64,000 nucleotides of DNA, taken from positions 20,265-84,264 of the forward strand of contig JAJBUA010000031.1 of the NCBI GenBank assembly GCA_020860565.1, given 5' to 3'. The notes beneath the pieces are model-generated. The model saw only the letters and a program-made list of their open reading frames with translations. It did no database searches and was not told the origin of the DNA. The DNA comes from Clostridiales bacterium (lineage in GTDB: Bacteria; Bacillota; Clostridia; Lachnospirales; Lachnospiraceae). This document shows, piece after piece, positions 28,857-39,016 of this stretch (position 1 is its first letter; each line of letters opens with the position of its first letter). Made by a program: the position numbers and the translations under genes.

Positions 28857-30776
28857 ATGGCAAAATCACAGTACAACGCAGACAGTATTACCGTGTTGGA
28901 GGGTCTGGAAGCCGTCCGCAGGCGTCCGGGCATGTATATCGGCAGCATCGGGACCAAGGGCCTGAATCATCTGATTTACGAGATTGTAGATAACGCAGTG
29001 GATGAGCACCTGGCCGGATACTGCAATACAATTTTTGTGACTTTGGAAAAAGACGGTTCCTGTACCGTGCGCGACAATGGCAGGGGAATTCCGGTTGAGA
29101 TGCATAAAAAAGGTGTTTCCGCGGAGCGCGTGGTATTTACGACACTTCACGCCGGCGGGAAATTTGATAATGAGGCATATAAGACCAGCGGCGGACTGCA
29201 CGGTGTCGGTTCCTCTGTGGTCAATGCGCTTTCCGCAAGTCTGACCGTCAATGTCAGCAAAAACGGTTTGGTTTATCACGATGCCTATGTACGTGGAAAC
29301 GCTGTCGTTGATCTGGAAAAAGGACTGCTGCCGGTAACCGGGCGTACAAAAGAGACCGGAACAGAGATCAATTTCCTGCCGGATGCAGAGATTTTTGAAC
29401 ATATCCGTTTCCGTGCGGACTGGCTGAAGAGCCGTCTGCATGAGACGGCCTATCTGAATCCGGGCCTGACGATTTTTTATGAAAATTGCCGTGATGGGGA
29501 GGAGGAAAAGGTAACCTTCCATGAGTCCGAAGGGATCGTAGCCTATGTGAGGGAACTGAATACCGGAAAATCAGTGATCCATGAACCGATTTATTTCAAA
29601 GGAGAGTCCGAGCGGATCGAGGTGGAGGCCGCGATCCAGTTTGTTGATACCTTTGAGGAAAATGTTCTGGGATTCTGTAATAATATTTTCACGCAGGAGG
29701 GCGGCACTCATCTGGTAGGTTTTAAAACCCGCTTTACGCAGCTGATCAACGCGTATGCGAAGGAACTGGGTGTATTAAAGGAAAAGGATCCCAATTTTAC
29801 CGGCGCGGATACGCGAAACGGCATGACGGCGGTGATTGCCGTACGGCACCCGGATCCGATTTTTGAGGGACAGACCAAGACGAAATTAGCGAGCGCGGAC
29901 GCATCCAGGGCGGTTTCTGCGATTGCCGGAGATATGCTCCAGCATTATTTTGACCGTAATCTGGAGGTCTTAAAGGGAATTATCGCCTGTGCGGAGAAAT
30001 CGGCAAAGATCCGCAAGGCAGAAGAAAAAGCAAAAACCAACATGCTGACAAAGTCGAAGTTTTCCTTTGACAGCAACGGTAAGCTGGCAAATTGTGAGAG
30101 CCGCGACGCCTCCAGGTGCGAGATCTTTATCGTCGAAGGAGATTCGGCCGGCGGCTCAGCGAAGACGGCGCGAAACCGCATGTATCAGGCAATTTTGCCG
30201 ATCCGCGGCAAAATCCTCAATGTGGAGAAGGCGTCGATGGATAAAGTGCTGGCGAATGCGGAGATCAAAACCATGATTAACGCGTTTGGGTGTGGATTTT
30301 CTGAGGGCTACGGCAATGATTTTGATATTTCCAGGCTGCGGTATGATAAAATTATTCTCATGACGGATGCCGATGTGGACGGCAGTCATATCGATACCCT
30401 GCTGCTGACGTTTTTTTACCGTTTTATGCCGGAACTGATTCATGACGGGCATGTTTATCTGGCGATGCCTCCGTTATATAAGGCAGTTCCCTCCCGTGGA
30501 CAGGAGGTTTATCTGTATGATGACCGGGAACTGGATCGTTACCGGAAAACGCATAAAGGAGAGTTCCATCTGCAGCGCTATAAGGGTCTTGGCGAGATGG
30601 ATCCGGAACAGCTCTGGGAGACGACCTTAGACCCGGAGCGGCGAATCCTCAAACGGGTTGAGATCGAGGATGGACGACTGGCTTCCGAGGTTACCGGTCT
30701 GCTGATGGGAAGCGATGTGCCGCCGAGGAGACGGTTCATCTATGATCATGCGGACGAAGCGGAGATTGACGCGTAA
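28857..30776 (+). CDS. parE: type IIA topoisomerase subunit B (likely topoisomerase IV ParE)
   Basis: ADSITVLEGLEAVRRRPGMYIGS; GGLHGVGSSVVNALS; EIFIVEGDSAGGSAK; MTDADVDGSHIDTLLLTFFYR. True start is inside the longer ORF. Confidence 0.9.
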   Translation: MAKSQYNADSITVLEGLEAVRRRPGMYIGSIGTKGLNHLIYEIVDNAVDEHLAGYCNTIFVTLEKDGSCTVRDNGRGIPVEMHKKGVSAERVVFTTLHAGGKFDNEAYKTSGGLHGVGSSVVNALSASLTVNVSKNGLVYHDAYVRGNAVVDLEKGLLPVTGRTKETGTEINFLPDAEIFEHIRFRADWLKSRLHETAYLNPGLTIFYENCRDGEEEKVTFHESEGIVAYVRELNTGKSVIHEPIYFKGESERIEVEAAIQFVDTFEENVLGFCNNIFTQEGGTHLVGFKTRFTQLINAYAKELGVLKEKDPNFTGADTRNGMTAVIAVRHPDPIFEGQTKTKLASADASRAVSAIAGDMLQHYFDRNLEVLKGIIACAEKSAKIRKAEEKAKTNMLTKSKFSFDSNGKLANCESRDASRCEIFIVEGDSAGGSAKTARNRMYQAILPIRGKILNVEKASMDKVLANAEIKTMINAFGCGFSEGYGNDFDISRLRYDKIILMTDADVDGSHIDTLLLTFFYRFMPELIHDGHVYLAMPPLYKAVPSRGQEVYLYDDRELDRYRKTHKGEFHLQRYKGLGEMDPEQLWETTLDPERRILKRVEIEDGRLASEVTGLLMGSDVPPRRRFIYDHADEAEIDA

Positions 30777-30794
30777 GACAGGGAGGAGAGAGCG

Positions 30795-33029
30795 ATGGCA
30801 GAGAAAATATTAAGAACGGAATTTTCCGAGGAAATGCAGCGCAGCTACCTGAATTATTCGATGAGTGTCATCACCGCGCGTGCGATCCCGGATGCGAGAG
30901 ACGGGTTAAAGCCGGTGCAGCGGCGCGTGCTGTATGATATGAATGAGTTAAAGCTGGGGCATGATAAGCCACACCGGAAGTCTGCGCGTATTGTGGGCGA
31001 TACCATGGGTAAATACCATCCGCATGGGGACAGTTCGATCTATGAGACGCTGGTGGTCCTCTCCCAGGATTTTAAAAAGGGGATGCCGTTAGTGGACGGA
31101 CATGGCAATTTTGGCTCGATTGAAGGAGACGGCGCCGCGGCGATGCGTTATACGGAGGCGAGGCTGGAGAAATTTGCGGAAGATGTGTATCTAAAGGATC
31201 TGGATAAGACCGTCAACTTTGTACCAAACTACGATGAATCTGAGAAAGAGCCGGAGGTTCTGCCGGTCCGCGTGCCGAATCTGCTGATTAACGGCGCGGA
31301 AGGGATTGCGGTCGGTATGAGTACCAGCATTCCGCCTCATAATCTGGGTGAAGTCATCGATGCGGTGGAGGCTTATCTGGACAACCGGGATATCTCAACA
31401 GAGGAACTGATGCAGTTGATGCCCGGACCGGATTTCCCGACCGGCGGCGTGATTGCCAACCGGAAAGAACTAGTTGAGATTTATGAGACCGGCGTGGGAA
31501 AGATCCGGCTGCGGGGCAAGGTTGAGATTGAGAAGGGAAAGAAAAGAAATGACCGGGATAAGCTGGTAATCACGGAGATTCCTTACACCATGATCGGAGC
31601 CGGGATCAATAAATTTCTGGTTGATGTGGCGGAACTCGTGGAATCCCGCCGTCTGCCGGATGTGACAGATATTTCCAACCAGTCCGGCAAGGAGGGGATC
31701 CGCATTGTCCTGGAATGTAAAAAGGACGCGGATGTTGAGAAGATCAAAAATATTCTCTATAAGAAAACAAAGCTGGAGGATACGTTCGGCGTTAATATGC
31801 TGGCGATTGCGGACGGACGTCCGGAGACGCTGAGCCTGAAAGGGATCCTGAAAAATTATCTGGATTTTCAGTATGAAAATAATACCAGAAAATATCAGGC
31901 GCTGCTGGAACGCGAACAGGAGCAAAAGGAGATTAAGGGCGGGCTGATCCGCGCCTGCGATGTGATCGACCTGATCATCGCGATTTTGCGCGGCTCCAAA
32001 AACCGCAAAGACGCCAAAGCCTGCCTGATGTGCGGGGATACCAGTAAGATTACATTCCGTACGACGGGCTGGGAAAGCGATGCGAAAAAGCTGGATTTTA
32101 CAGAAAAGCAGGCGGACGCGATCCTGGATATGCGTCTTTACAAACTGATCGGACTGGAAATTCTCGCATTGCAGAAGGAATACAAAGAGTGTCTGAAAAA
32201 AATTGCCGAATATGAGAAAATTTTGAAGAACCGAAAAAATATGGATCGGGTGATTCGTGAGGATCTGGAGAAAATCAAAGAAGAGTTTGCCGTGCCGAGA
32301 AAAACGAGAATCGAGGACAGTGAGGAAGCCGTATATATCGAAGAACCAGTGGCTGTCCAGGACGCTGTTTTCGTCATGGATCGTTTTGGTTACTGTAAAT
32401 TGCTGGAGCAGAGCGTCTATGATAAGAATCAGCAGACGATCGATGCTGATTATCCGCATGTTATTTTCTGTCAGACAAGCGACCGGATCTGCATCTTTAC
32501 CAATACAGGAAGCCTGCACCAGATGAAACTGGCAGACGTACCGTTTGGCAAGCTGCGTGACAAGGGGACGCCGATTGATAATCTGAGTAAGTATGACGGC
32601 AGCAAAGAAGACATCGTATTCCTTACCAGACTGGGAAATATTCAGGGTCAGCTGCTGCTCTTTGCGACCCGCATGGGTATGGTAAAACAGGTTCCGTCGG
32701 AAGAATTTCTGACGAATAACCGCACAGTGGCGGCGACGAAACTGCAGGAGGGCGATTTGCTGGCGGTTGTCCGTGTGGTCGGCCAGGAGACGGACATTGT
32801 GCTGGCAAGCTCCGCGGACATGATGCTGCGCTTTTCCATGGATGAGATTCCGCAGATGAAAAAGGGCGCGAAGGGCGTCCGCGGGATGCGTCTGGGCGAG
32901 GGGGAAACTCTGGAAGCGGTGTATTTCGTCAGCCAGCAGCCGCAGATCCTTTATAAGGGTAAGGAAGTTCATCTCAATAAGCTCAGATTGGCAAAGAGAG
33001 ACGGAAAGGGAAGCAAGGTGCGGTTTTAG
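30795..33029 (+). CDS. parC: type IIA topoisomerase subunit A (likely topoisomerase IV ParC)
   Basis: [55 protein letters not shown]. Confidence 0.9.
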   Translation: MAEKILRTEFSEEMQRSYLNYSMSVITARAIPDARDGLKPVQRRVLYDMNELKLGHDKPHRKSARIVGDTMGKYHPHGDSSIYETLVVLSQDFKKGMPLVDGHGNFGSIEGDGAAAMRYTEARLEKFAEDVYLKDLDKTVNFVPNYDESEKEPEVLPVRVPNLLINGAEGIAVGMSTSIPPHNLGEVIDAVEAYLDNRDISTEELMQLMPGPDFPTGGVIANRKELVEIYETGVGKIRLRGKVEIEKGKKRNDRDKLVITEIPYTMIGAGINKFLVDVAELVESRRLPDVTDISNQSGKEGIRIVLECKKDADVEKIKNILYKKTKLEDTFGVNMLAIADGRPETLSLKGILKNYLDFQYENNTRKYQALLEREQEQKEIKGGLIRACDVIDLIIAILRGSKNRKDAKACLMCGDTSKITFRTTGWESDAKKLDFTEKQADAILDMRLYKLIGLEILALQKEYKECLKKIAEYEKILKNRKNMDRVIREDLEKIKEEFAVPRKTRIEDSEEAVYIEEPVAVQDAVFVMDRFGYCKLLEQSVYDKNQQTIDADYPHVIFCQTSDRICIFTNTGSLHQMKLADVPFGKLRDKGTPIDNLSKYDGSKEDIVFLTRLGNIQGQLLLFATRMGMVKQVPSEEFLTNNRTVAATKLQEGDLLAVVRVVGQETDIVLASSADMMLRFSMDEIPQMKKGAKGVRGMRLGEGETLEAVYFVSQQPQILYKGKEVHLNKLRLAKRDGKGSKVRF

Positions 33030-33143
33030 GCGCATTCTTTTCAAAGAGTCTATTGATTTTTCGGAAAATATGAGATAGGATAGGAAAGATTCTAGAGGAA
33101 CGCCGTGTTTCGGCGGATCCGTGCGTATATGAGGAGAACAGTT

Positions 33144-34229
33144 ATGGACAAGAAATGGAAAGTCGGTATTCTGGGAGCTACCGGTATGGTAGGGCAGAGG
33201 TTTATTGCTCTGCTGGAAAATCATCCCTGGTTTGAGGTTGTTACCGTTGCGGCGAGTCCCCGCTCCGCCGGTAAGACTTATGAGGAGGCGGTCGGCGGCC
33301 GCTGGAAGATGACTACACCGATGCCGGAATCTGTGAAGAAGCTGGTAGTGATGGATGTCAACGATGTGGAGAACGTCGCAGCAACCGTTGATTTTGTGTT
33401 CAGTGCGGTTGATATGAAGAAAGAAGAGATCCGCGCGATCGAGGAGGAATACGCTAAGACGGAGACTCCGGTGGTTTCCAACAACAGTGCGCATCGCTGG
33501 ACGGTGGATGTGCCGATGGTTATCCCGGAGATTAATGCCGATCATTTTGCTCTGATTGAGTATCAGAAGAAACGTCTGGGTACGAAGAGAGGATTTATCG
33601 CGGTGAAGCCGAACTGCTCAATCCAGAGTTATACGCCAGCCCTGGCTGCCTGGCGGGAGTTTGAGCCGTATGAGGTTGTTGCTACCACTTATCAGGCGAT
33701 TTCCGGCGCCGGAAAGACTTTTAAGGACTGGCCGGAGATGGAGGGCAATATCATCCCGTACATCGGCGGTGAGGAGGAAAAGAGTGAGCAGGAGCCGTTG
33801 CGCGTGCTGGGAACGTTTGAGGACGGCGAGATCCGGAAAGCAGAAGATCTGAAAATTACCTGCCAGTGTATCCGTGTGCCGATCCTTAACGGACATACGG
33901 CCGCGGTATTTGTCCGCTTCCGCAGGAACCCGACCAAAGAGGAACTGATCGACCAGCTGGTGAAATTCAGCGGCCTGCCGCAGGAACTGAAGCTTCCGAG
34001 CGCGCCAAAGCAGTTTATCCAGTATCTGGAAGAAGATAACCGCCCGCAGGTTACGATGGATGTCGATTATGAAAATGGTATGGGTGTATCGATCGGACGT
34101 CTGAGGGAAGACAGCATTTACGACTACAAGTTTGTCGGCCTTTCCCATAATACCGTCCGCGGAGCTGCCGGCGGAGGGATTCTGTGCGCGGAGCTTCTGG
34201 CAGCGCAGGGGTATATTCCGACAAAGTAA
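33144..34229 (+). CDS. asd: aspartate-semialdehyde dehydrogenase
   Basis: KVGILGATGMVGQRFI; VKPNCSIQSYTPAL active-site Cys; GHTAAVFVRF. Confidence 0.93.
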   Translation: MDKKWKVGILGATGMVGQRFIALLENHPWFEVVTVAASPRSAGKTYEEAVGGRWKMTTPMPESVKKLVVMDVNDVENVAATVDFVFSAVDMKKEEIRAIEEEYAKTETPVVSNNSAHRWTVDVPMVIPEINADHFALIEYQKKRLGTKRGFIAVKPNCSIQSYTPALAAWREFEPYEVVATTYQAISGAGKTFKDWPEMEGNIIPYIGGEEEKSEQEPLRVLGTFEDGEIRKAEDLKITCQCIRVPILNGHTAAVFVRFRRNPTKEELIDQLVKFSGLPQELKLPSAPKQFIQYLEEDNRPQVTMDVDYENGMGVSIGRLREDSIYDYKFVGLSHNTVRGAAGGGILCAELLAAQGYIPTK

Positions 34230-34277
34230 GACGGCCTGTTTTGCATGATTCTTACAAATCGCGAAAAAGCTTCTAGT

Positions 34278-34304
34278 GTATTCGGTTTTCTTTGGCGCAT
34301 ACTA
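34278..34304 (+). promoter_or_regulatory. candidate forespore (sigma-G/F type) promoter of the SASP gene
   Basis: CATACTA at 34298-34304 matches the sigma-G -10 consensus; GTATT at 34278 is a weak -35 with short spacing. Confidence 0.5.
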
Positions 34305-34349
34305 ACGGTGTAACAAAAAACAACGCCAAAAGAAAAGGAGGCCGATTTT

Positions 34350-34556
34350 ATGTCAGGCAAATCTTCAAACAGAGCTGAAGTACCGGAAGCAAAAGAGGCA
34401 CTGGATCGTTTTAAGATGGAGGTAGCTCAGGAACTGGGAGTTCCGTTAACCGAAGGCTATAACGGAAACCTGACCTCAGCACAGAATGGATCTGTGGGTG
34501 GTCATATGGTTAAGAAAATGATTGAAGCTCAGGAAAAGAAAATGGCTGGTAAATAA
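34350..34556 (+). CDS. alpha/beta-type small acid-soluble spore protein
   Basis: LDRFKMEVAQELGVPLTEGYNGNLTSAQNGSVGGHMVKKMIEAQEKKM matches the SASP signature. Confidence 0.95.
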   Translation: MSGKSSNRAEVPEAKEALDRFKMEVAQELGVPLTEGYNGNLTSAQNGSVGGHMVKKMIEAQEKKMAGK

Positions 34557-34597
34557 ACCAGTCTCATGCAAAAGGCAATCATCGCCTGATAGCAGTC

Positions 34598-34630
34598 AAA
34601 AGGAGTCCGGATGAGGGCTCCTTTTCTTTT
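34598..34630 (+). terminator. intrinsic terminator after the SASP gene
   Basis: AAAAGGAGtccggatgaggGCTCCTTTTCTTTT. Confidence 0.75.
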
Positions 34631-34720
34631 GTGCACAGAACCGGGTAAAGAATTTTGCGGCTTGCGCCGCACCAGGCTCGCGCAGCGAGTAAGAGGAAAA
34701 AACCGCCTCCTGCTCGATCA
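34631..34720 (+). repeat. dispersed post-terminator repeat, copy 3
   Basis: GTGCACAGAACCGGGTAAAGAATTTTGCGGCTTGCGCCGCACC...GCGAGTAAGAGG...CCTCCTGCTCGATCA. Confidence 0.8.
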
Positions 34721-34733
34721 CTCGTGATTTATA

Positions 34734-34763
34734 TTGACGTAAAGTACAGCGATATATTATAAT
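34734..34763 (+). promoter_or_regulatory. sigma-A type promoter of a small gene
   Basis: TTGACG - 18 nt - TATAAT. Confidence 0.75.
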
Positions 34764-34832
34764 AACAGAAAACATGGCTGATAATAAGAAACAAAAGAAT
34801 AGAAAAATCCCGGAAATAAAGGAGGAAGGAGT

Positions 34833-34982
34833 ATGGATGCAGATATCATGACAGACAAACAACTTCAGACGATTCTTGAAATGGTTGATATGATTTTGGA
34901 TGGGTGCAAGGATTTGGAAGAAGCTAAAAAGAAAGTGAAGAAACTGATTGATAATCAGAATGGAAAAGAAAAATCAGAATAA
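34833..34982 (+). CDS. 49-aa small protein, unknown function
   Basis: GGAGGAAGG RBS; MDADIMTDKQLQTILEMVDMILDGCKDLEEAKKKVKKLIDNQNGKEKSE*; own promoter and terminator. Below the ORF-track length cutoff. Confidence 0.8.
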   Translation: MDADIMTDKQLQTILEMVDMILDGCKDLEEAKKKVKKLIDNQNGKEKSE

Positions 34983-34991
34983 TAACGACAG

Positions 34992-35017
34992 AGAGCGGCT
35001 GGTGACCGCTCTTTTTA
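34992..35017 (+). terminator. intrinsic terminator after the small gene
   Basis: AGAGCGGctggtgaCCGCTCTTTTT. Confidence 0.8.
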
Positions 35018-35069
35018 CCGTCCATTTACCGTCGTTTTCAATTAATCAAAAAAACAGGTGGATATTATT

Positions 35070-35630
35070 ATGCGAGTAATAGCGGGCAGTGCCCGGAGAA
35101 CAAATTTAAAAACGCTTCCCGGTCTGGATACCAGACCTACGACCGATAAAATCAAGGAAACCCTTTTCAATATGCTGCCGTTTGATCTGTCCGGATATAC
35201 CTTTCTGGATCTTTTTGCCGGCAGCGGCGGGATCGGGATTGAGGCGTTAAGCCGCGGAGCAGATAAAGCAGTTTTTGTTGATAAAAATCGCAGGGCAGCC
35301 GAGATCATCCGCAGCAATCTGCGGGCGACGCATCTGGAGGAGCGCGCGGATGTGTTGGTCTGCGATGCGGCGACAGCGATTGCACGGCTGGATGGCACTG
35401 CCTATTTTGATTATATTTTTATCGATCCGCCGTATCGCCATGAGCTTGAACGCAGGGTGCTGGAGCAGCTAAGAGATACATCGCTGATTGATAAGCAAAG
35501 CACCCTGATTGTGGAGGCGTCACTGGATACGGATTTTGGTTATCTGGGAGCGCTGGGCTATGTAACAGAGAAACAAAAGATTTATAAAACCAACCAGCAT
35601 CTTTTCCTATATCAGAAGGAAAAACGGTAA
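35070..35630 (+). CDS. rsmD: 16S rRNA (guanine(966)-N(2))-methyltransferase RsmD
   Basis: MRVIAGSARRTNLKTLPG; RPTTDKIKETLFNML; FLDLFAGSGGIGIEALSRGA; IFIDPPY. Confidence 0.94.
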   Translation: MRVIAGSARRTNLKTLPGLDTRPTTDKIKETLFNMLPFDLSGYTFLDLFAGSGGIGIEALSRGADKAVFVDKNRRAAEIIRSNLRATHLEERADVLVCDAATAIARLDGTAYFDYIFIDPPYRHELERRVLEQLRDTSLIDKQSTLIVEASLDTDFGYLGALGYVTEKQKIYKTNQHLFLYQKEKR

Positions 35631-35760
35631 TCACAGGCAGCTGCCTGAAAAATAAAATAAAAAGTGCGTTGTTTTCTGCAAAGGTTCGTGTTAAGATACA
35701 TAAGGTAGAGACCGGTTTCGGCCGTCCGGCCGGGAGAAAGAAAGCGGAGGAGAGAAATAG

Positions 35761-36324
35761 ATGAGCAGAATTGAGCAATTAATCGGAGAAATTGAGGAAT
35801 ATATCGACAGCTGCAAGCCGCAGGCGTTTTCAAATACAAAGATCGTCGTCAATAAAGAAGAACTGGAAGAACTTTTAGTAGAGCTTCGTCTTCGGATCCC
35901 GGATGAGATCAAAAAATACCAGAAGATCATCAGCCAGGAGGATGCGATCTTAAGTGAGGCACGCTCACAGGCCAGCGCGATGCTGGAGGAAGCAAACGCG
36001 CAGACGAATGAGCTGATCAATGAGCATGAGATCATGCAGAAAGCCTATGCCCAGGCTAATCAGATCATTGAGGAGGCGCAGGCTCAGGCACAGCAGATCG
36101 TCGACAGCGCTGTGGCTGACGCTGACAATATCCGCCAGAGTTCGATTGATTACACGGACGATATGTTAAAGAGTCTGCAGACGATCATCCGTCATTCGAT
36201 GGATGAGGCAGGAGGATATTTTAATTCGCTGCAGAGCTCCCTGCAGTCCAGCTATGATATCGTGACATCAAACCGCAATGAGCTCTCCGGCAGCGTCAGC
36301 GCCGCAGAGGAAGAGGAATCCTGA
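35761..36324 (+). CDS. coiled-coil protein (ATPase subunit H / DivIVA-like composition), unknown function
   Basis: Ala/Gln/Glu-rich coiled coil EEANAQTNELINEHEIMQKAYAQANQIIEEAQAQAQQIV. Confidence 0.6.
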   Translation: MSRIEQLIGEIEEYIDSCKPQAFSNTKIVVNKEELEELLVELRLRIPDEIKKYQKIISQEDAILSEARSQASAMLEEANAQTNELINEHEIMQKAYAQANQIIEEAQAQAQQIVDSAVADADNIRQSSIDYTDDMLKSLQTIIRHSMDEAGGYFNSLQSSLQSSYDIVTSNRNELSGSVSAAEEEES

Positions 36325-37330
36325 GAGGGGAGCTTTGGCTGAGAGCGAGCATACACAGGAATGTGATGAGAGCGTGGATCATTTTCCAGCCTATATAATG
36401 CCGGATGGACAATCCGGTGTGTTTCGTACGGGAGGTTCCGTCAGGAATTCCCGTACTTTTTGCATCATCCCCATCTTCCTGCGGTTTTCTGCAGCAGGAA
36501 ATGACGCCTTTTGTCTGAAAGATGCCGGACAGACCGCCGAAAGCGGTTGCGGTGAGAACCGGAAGCAGGGCATCCTTTCCGGCAAAAGCTTCGCAGATCT
36601 GCCGGGTACCGGTTGTGATTTCCGCAAATCCCGCACAAAGTGCGCACAGCCGGGACGAGAGGAAGGGAAGATGACGGATCCAGCTGGCCAGGATGGAAAA
36701 CAACATGATATAATTTCCGATCAGTACCATCGTCTCGCTGGTGTCCATCAGAATTTCTTCGATGGATGTGGATGATGCCGGTGTATGCTGTTTTATGACG
36801 GGATCTGCCGGGGTGAAATTCTGATCCTTGTTTTCTTCCGGATCCGATCGATAGAGCCATTTCGCCATGATCGAGATCGGAAGAATCGGAAAATAAAGAC
36901 AGAAAAGCATCCAAGGCGCAGATACCCTGACTGTCATGAGAGAGGTGAGATACCCGGTGACAAACATCGGACTGGGATGATTGCAGATGGAGAGAAGTAT
37001 CTGCGCTTCTCTTTGGGAAATCCTGCCATCAGAGAGAAATTCCGAGCAGAGACTGGCACCTAGCGGATAACCACATAATAATCCGCAGCAGAGAATATAG
37101 GAGCCCGGCTGGGAAAGTCCGAAAATCAGGCGAAACAGCGGTGCAATGGGCTGCATGAGGATGGGGATCGCGCCCATGGCTGAGATGAGCCGGGTACAGA
37201 TCATAAACGGTGCGAGTGTCGGAAGTACTGTGTGAAACCAGAGAGAGAGTCCATCGGCAGCGCCGGAGACGGATGCCTGTGGAAATAGTAACAGCAATAT
37301 CAGGATGGCAATCGGGAGCCTTGTAAACAT
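36296..37330 (-). CDS. ylbJ: YlbJ-like sporulation integral membrane protein (nucleoside recognition family)
   Basis: SGAADGLSLWFHTVLPTLAPFMI; GYPLGASL; CNHPSPMFV; located near rsmD. Confidence 0.82.
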   Translation of the reverse strand: MFTRLPIAILILLLLFPQASVSGAADGLSLWFHTVLPTLAPFMICTRLISAMGAIPILMQPIAPLFRLIFGLSQPGSYILCCGLLCGYPLGASLCSEFLSDGRISQREAQILLSICNHPSPMFVTGYLTSLMTVRVSAPWMLFCLYFPILPISIMAKWLYRSDPEENKDQNFTPADPVIKQHTPASSTSIEEILMDTSETMVLIGNYIMLFSILASWIRHLPFLSSRLCALCAGFAEITTGTRQICEAFAGKDALLPVLTATAFGGLSGIFQTKGVISCCRKPQEDGDDAKSTGIPDGTSRTKHTGLSIRHYIGWKMIHALITFLCMLALSQSSPLRIPLPLRR

Positions 37331-37475
37331 AGATTCCTGCCGGCAATTATGGTTGATGTCCTTTTAATATATGAAAATCATGCACAGGAAAGAAGAAACT
37401 TTTGCGGCTTGATTAGTTGAGGGCGCTATGATAAAATTTTTATGAAAATGATTGGAAAGGGACAGGTAAGCGGAA

Positions 37476-38948
37476 ATGGGATTGCCGGAGACATATTTGA
37501 CCAGTATGAAAGCCCTGTTGGGCGCGGAATATGATGAGTGGTTATCGTCAATGTCGGAAGAGTCCCATGCCGGTCTTCGGTTTAACCGCTCCAAAATAGG
37601 TCCGGAGGACTGGCAGTTAAGCAATCCATTTCCCGGGGAACGGATCCCCTGGACGGATAATGGCGTCTATTATAGTCCGGAATGCCGGCCGGCGCTGGAT
37701 CCGTATTATGCGGCAGGGCTTTATTATATCCAGGAACCGAGCGCGATGCTGCCGGCGGCAGTGTTACGACCGGAAGCCGGAGACTATGTCCTGGATCTCT
37801 GTGCAGAACCTGGTGGAAAAAGTACAGAGCTTGGAGCCTGTCTGTATGGGACCGGCGGCCTGCTGGTTTCCAACGATATCAGCCATTCACGCGCAAAGGC
37901 GTTGTTAAAAAACCTGGAAATGGCCGGGATTACGGATCTGCTGGTTACCAGTGAGGCACCGGAAAAGCTGGCGGATACGTTCGGGGCTATTTTTGATAAA
38001 ATATTGGTCGATGCGCCGTGCTCCGGCGAAGGAATGTTTCGCCGGGATCCGGAACTGATCCGCAGTTGGGAAGAACGCGGGCCGGAGTATTACGTGCCGA
38101 TCCAGCGGGAGATCTGTAAGCAGGCAGTGCGCATGCTGAAACCGGGAGGACAGCTGCTCTACTCGACCTGTACATTTGAAAGAGCGGAGGATGAGGAGAT
38201 CATCGAGTGGCTGATGCAGGAGGAACCCTCGATGGAAATTTTGGCGATTCCTCTGTTTGAGGGAGCCTGCGGCGGTTTTGGTCTGGATGGTGTGATCCGT
38301 CTTTTCCCACACCGCATTCGGGGCGAGGGACATTTCGCGGCTCTGTTAAAGAAACGGTATTCTGCTGGGAACGGAGGTCACACAGGGAGAGAATCTGGCA
38401 TACCGCGGAATGTTGACCGATTACACAGCAGCCAAAATGCGACGATGAGTTGCCGCCAGTCGGATTGTCTCTCAAATCTAAGGAAAGTGCATGGCCGTCG
38501 TTCCGGCACCTCCGGTTACCGGGAGATGATGGAAGAAACCGACTTTGCCGAGTGGGAGTCTCATTTCCCTCAGCCCTTCCCGCAAAACCGCATTATGATC
38601 CGTGAAAGACAGGTATATCTTTTGCCGGAATGCTTTTCACCTGCATGGCAGCTGCGTTACCTGCGTACCGGGCTTCTGTTGGGTGAATGGAAGAAAAACC
38701 GTTTTGAACCGTCTCAGGCGGCGGCGATGGCGATTCGGCCGGGCGGATATTCTCAGTGCCTCAATCTGAGACGTGAGGATGAGCGGGCAGTCCGTTATTT
38801 AAAGGGAGAGACGATTGAACTGAAGGAAGAGGAAAATCTGCCGGCCGGGTGGATTCTCGTGTGCGTGGACGGTTTTTCTCTGGGCTGGTCAAAATGCTCC
38901 GGCGGCAGATGTAAGAATAAATATGAGGTAAGCTGGCGCAGGCAGTAG
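37476..38948 (+). CDS. RsmF/NOL1-NOP2-Sun family rRNA cytosine-C5 methyltransferase
   Basis: YIQEPSAMLPAAVL; VLDLCAEPGGKSTELGA; ILVDAPCSGEGMFRRDPE; LLYSTCTFERAEDEEI. Confidence 0.93.
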   Translation: MGLPETYLTSMKALLGAEYDEWLSSMSEESHAGLRFNRSKIGPEDWQLSNPFPGERIPWTDNGVYYSPECRPALDPYYAAGLYYIQEPSAMLPAAVLRPEAGDYVLDLCAEPGGKSTELGACLYGTGGLLVSNDISHSRAKALLKNLEMAGITDLLVTSEAPEKLADTFGAIFDKILVDAPCSGEGMFRRDPELIRSWEERGPEYYVPIQREICKQAVRMLKPGGQLLYSTCTFERAEDEEIIEWLMQEEPSMEILAIPLFEGACGGFGLDGVIRLFPHRIRGEGHFAALLKKRYSAGNGGHTGRESGIPRNVDRLHSSQNATMSCRQSDCLSNLRKVHGRRSGTSGYREMMEETDFAEWESHFPQPFPQNRIMIRERQVYLLPECFSPAWQLRYLRTGLLLGEWKKNRFEPSQAAAMAIRPGGYSQCLNLRREDERAVRYLKGETIELKEEENLPAGWILVCVDGFSLGWSKCSGGRCKNKYEVSWRRQ

Positions 38949-39016
38949 TCGGAGAAGAAACAAAGAGCTGACTAAGAAGAGTCAATGGAAGGTAAGATTA
39001 TAAATCAATTAAGGTT

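Noticed and set aside
31470-33545. 691-aa minus-strand ORF opposite parC/asd
   Set aside because: Antisense shadow of well-supported genes; composition (H/R/L/F-rich) is typical of a reverse frame artefact.
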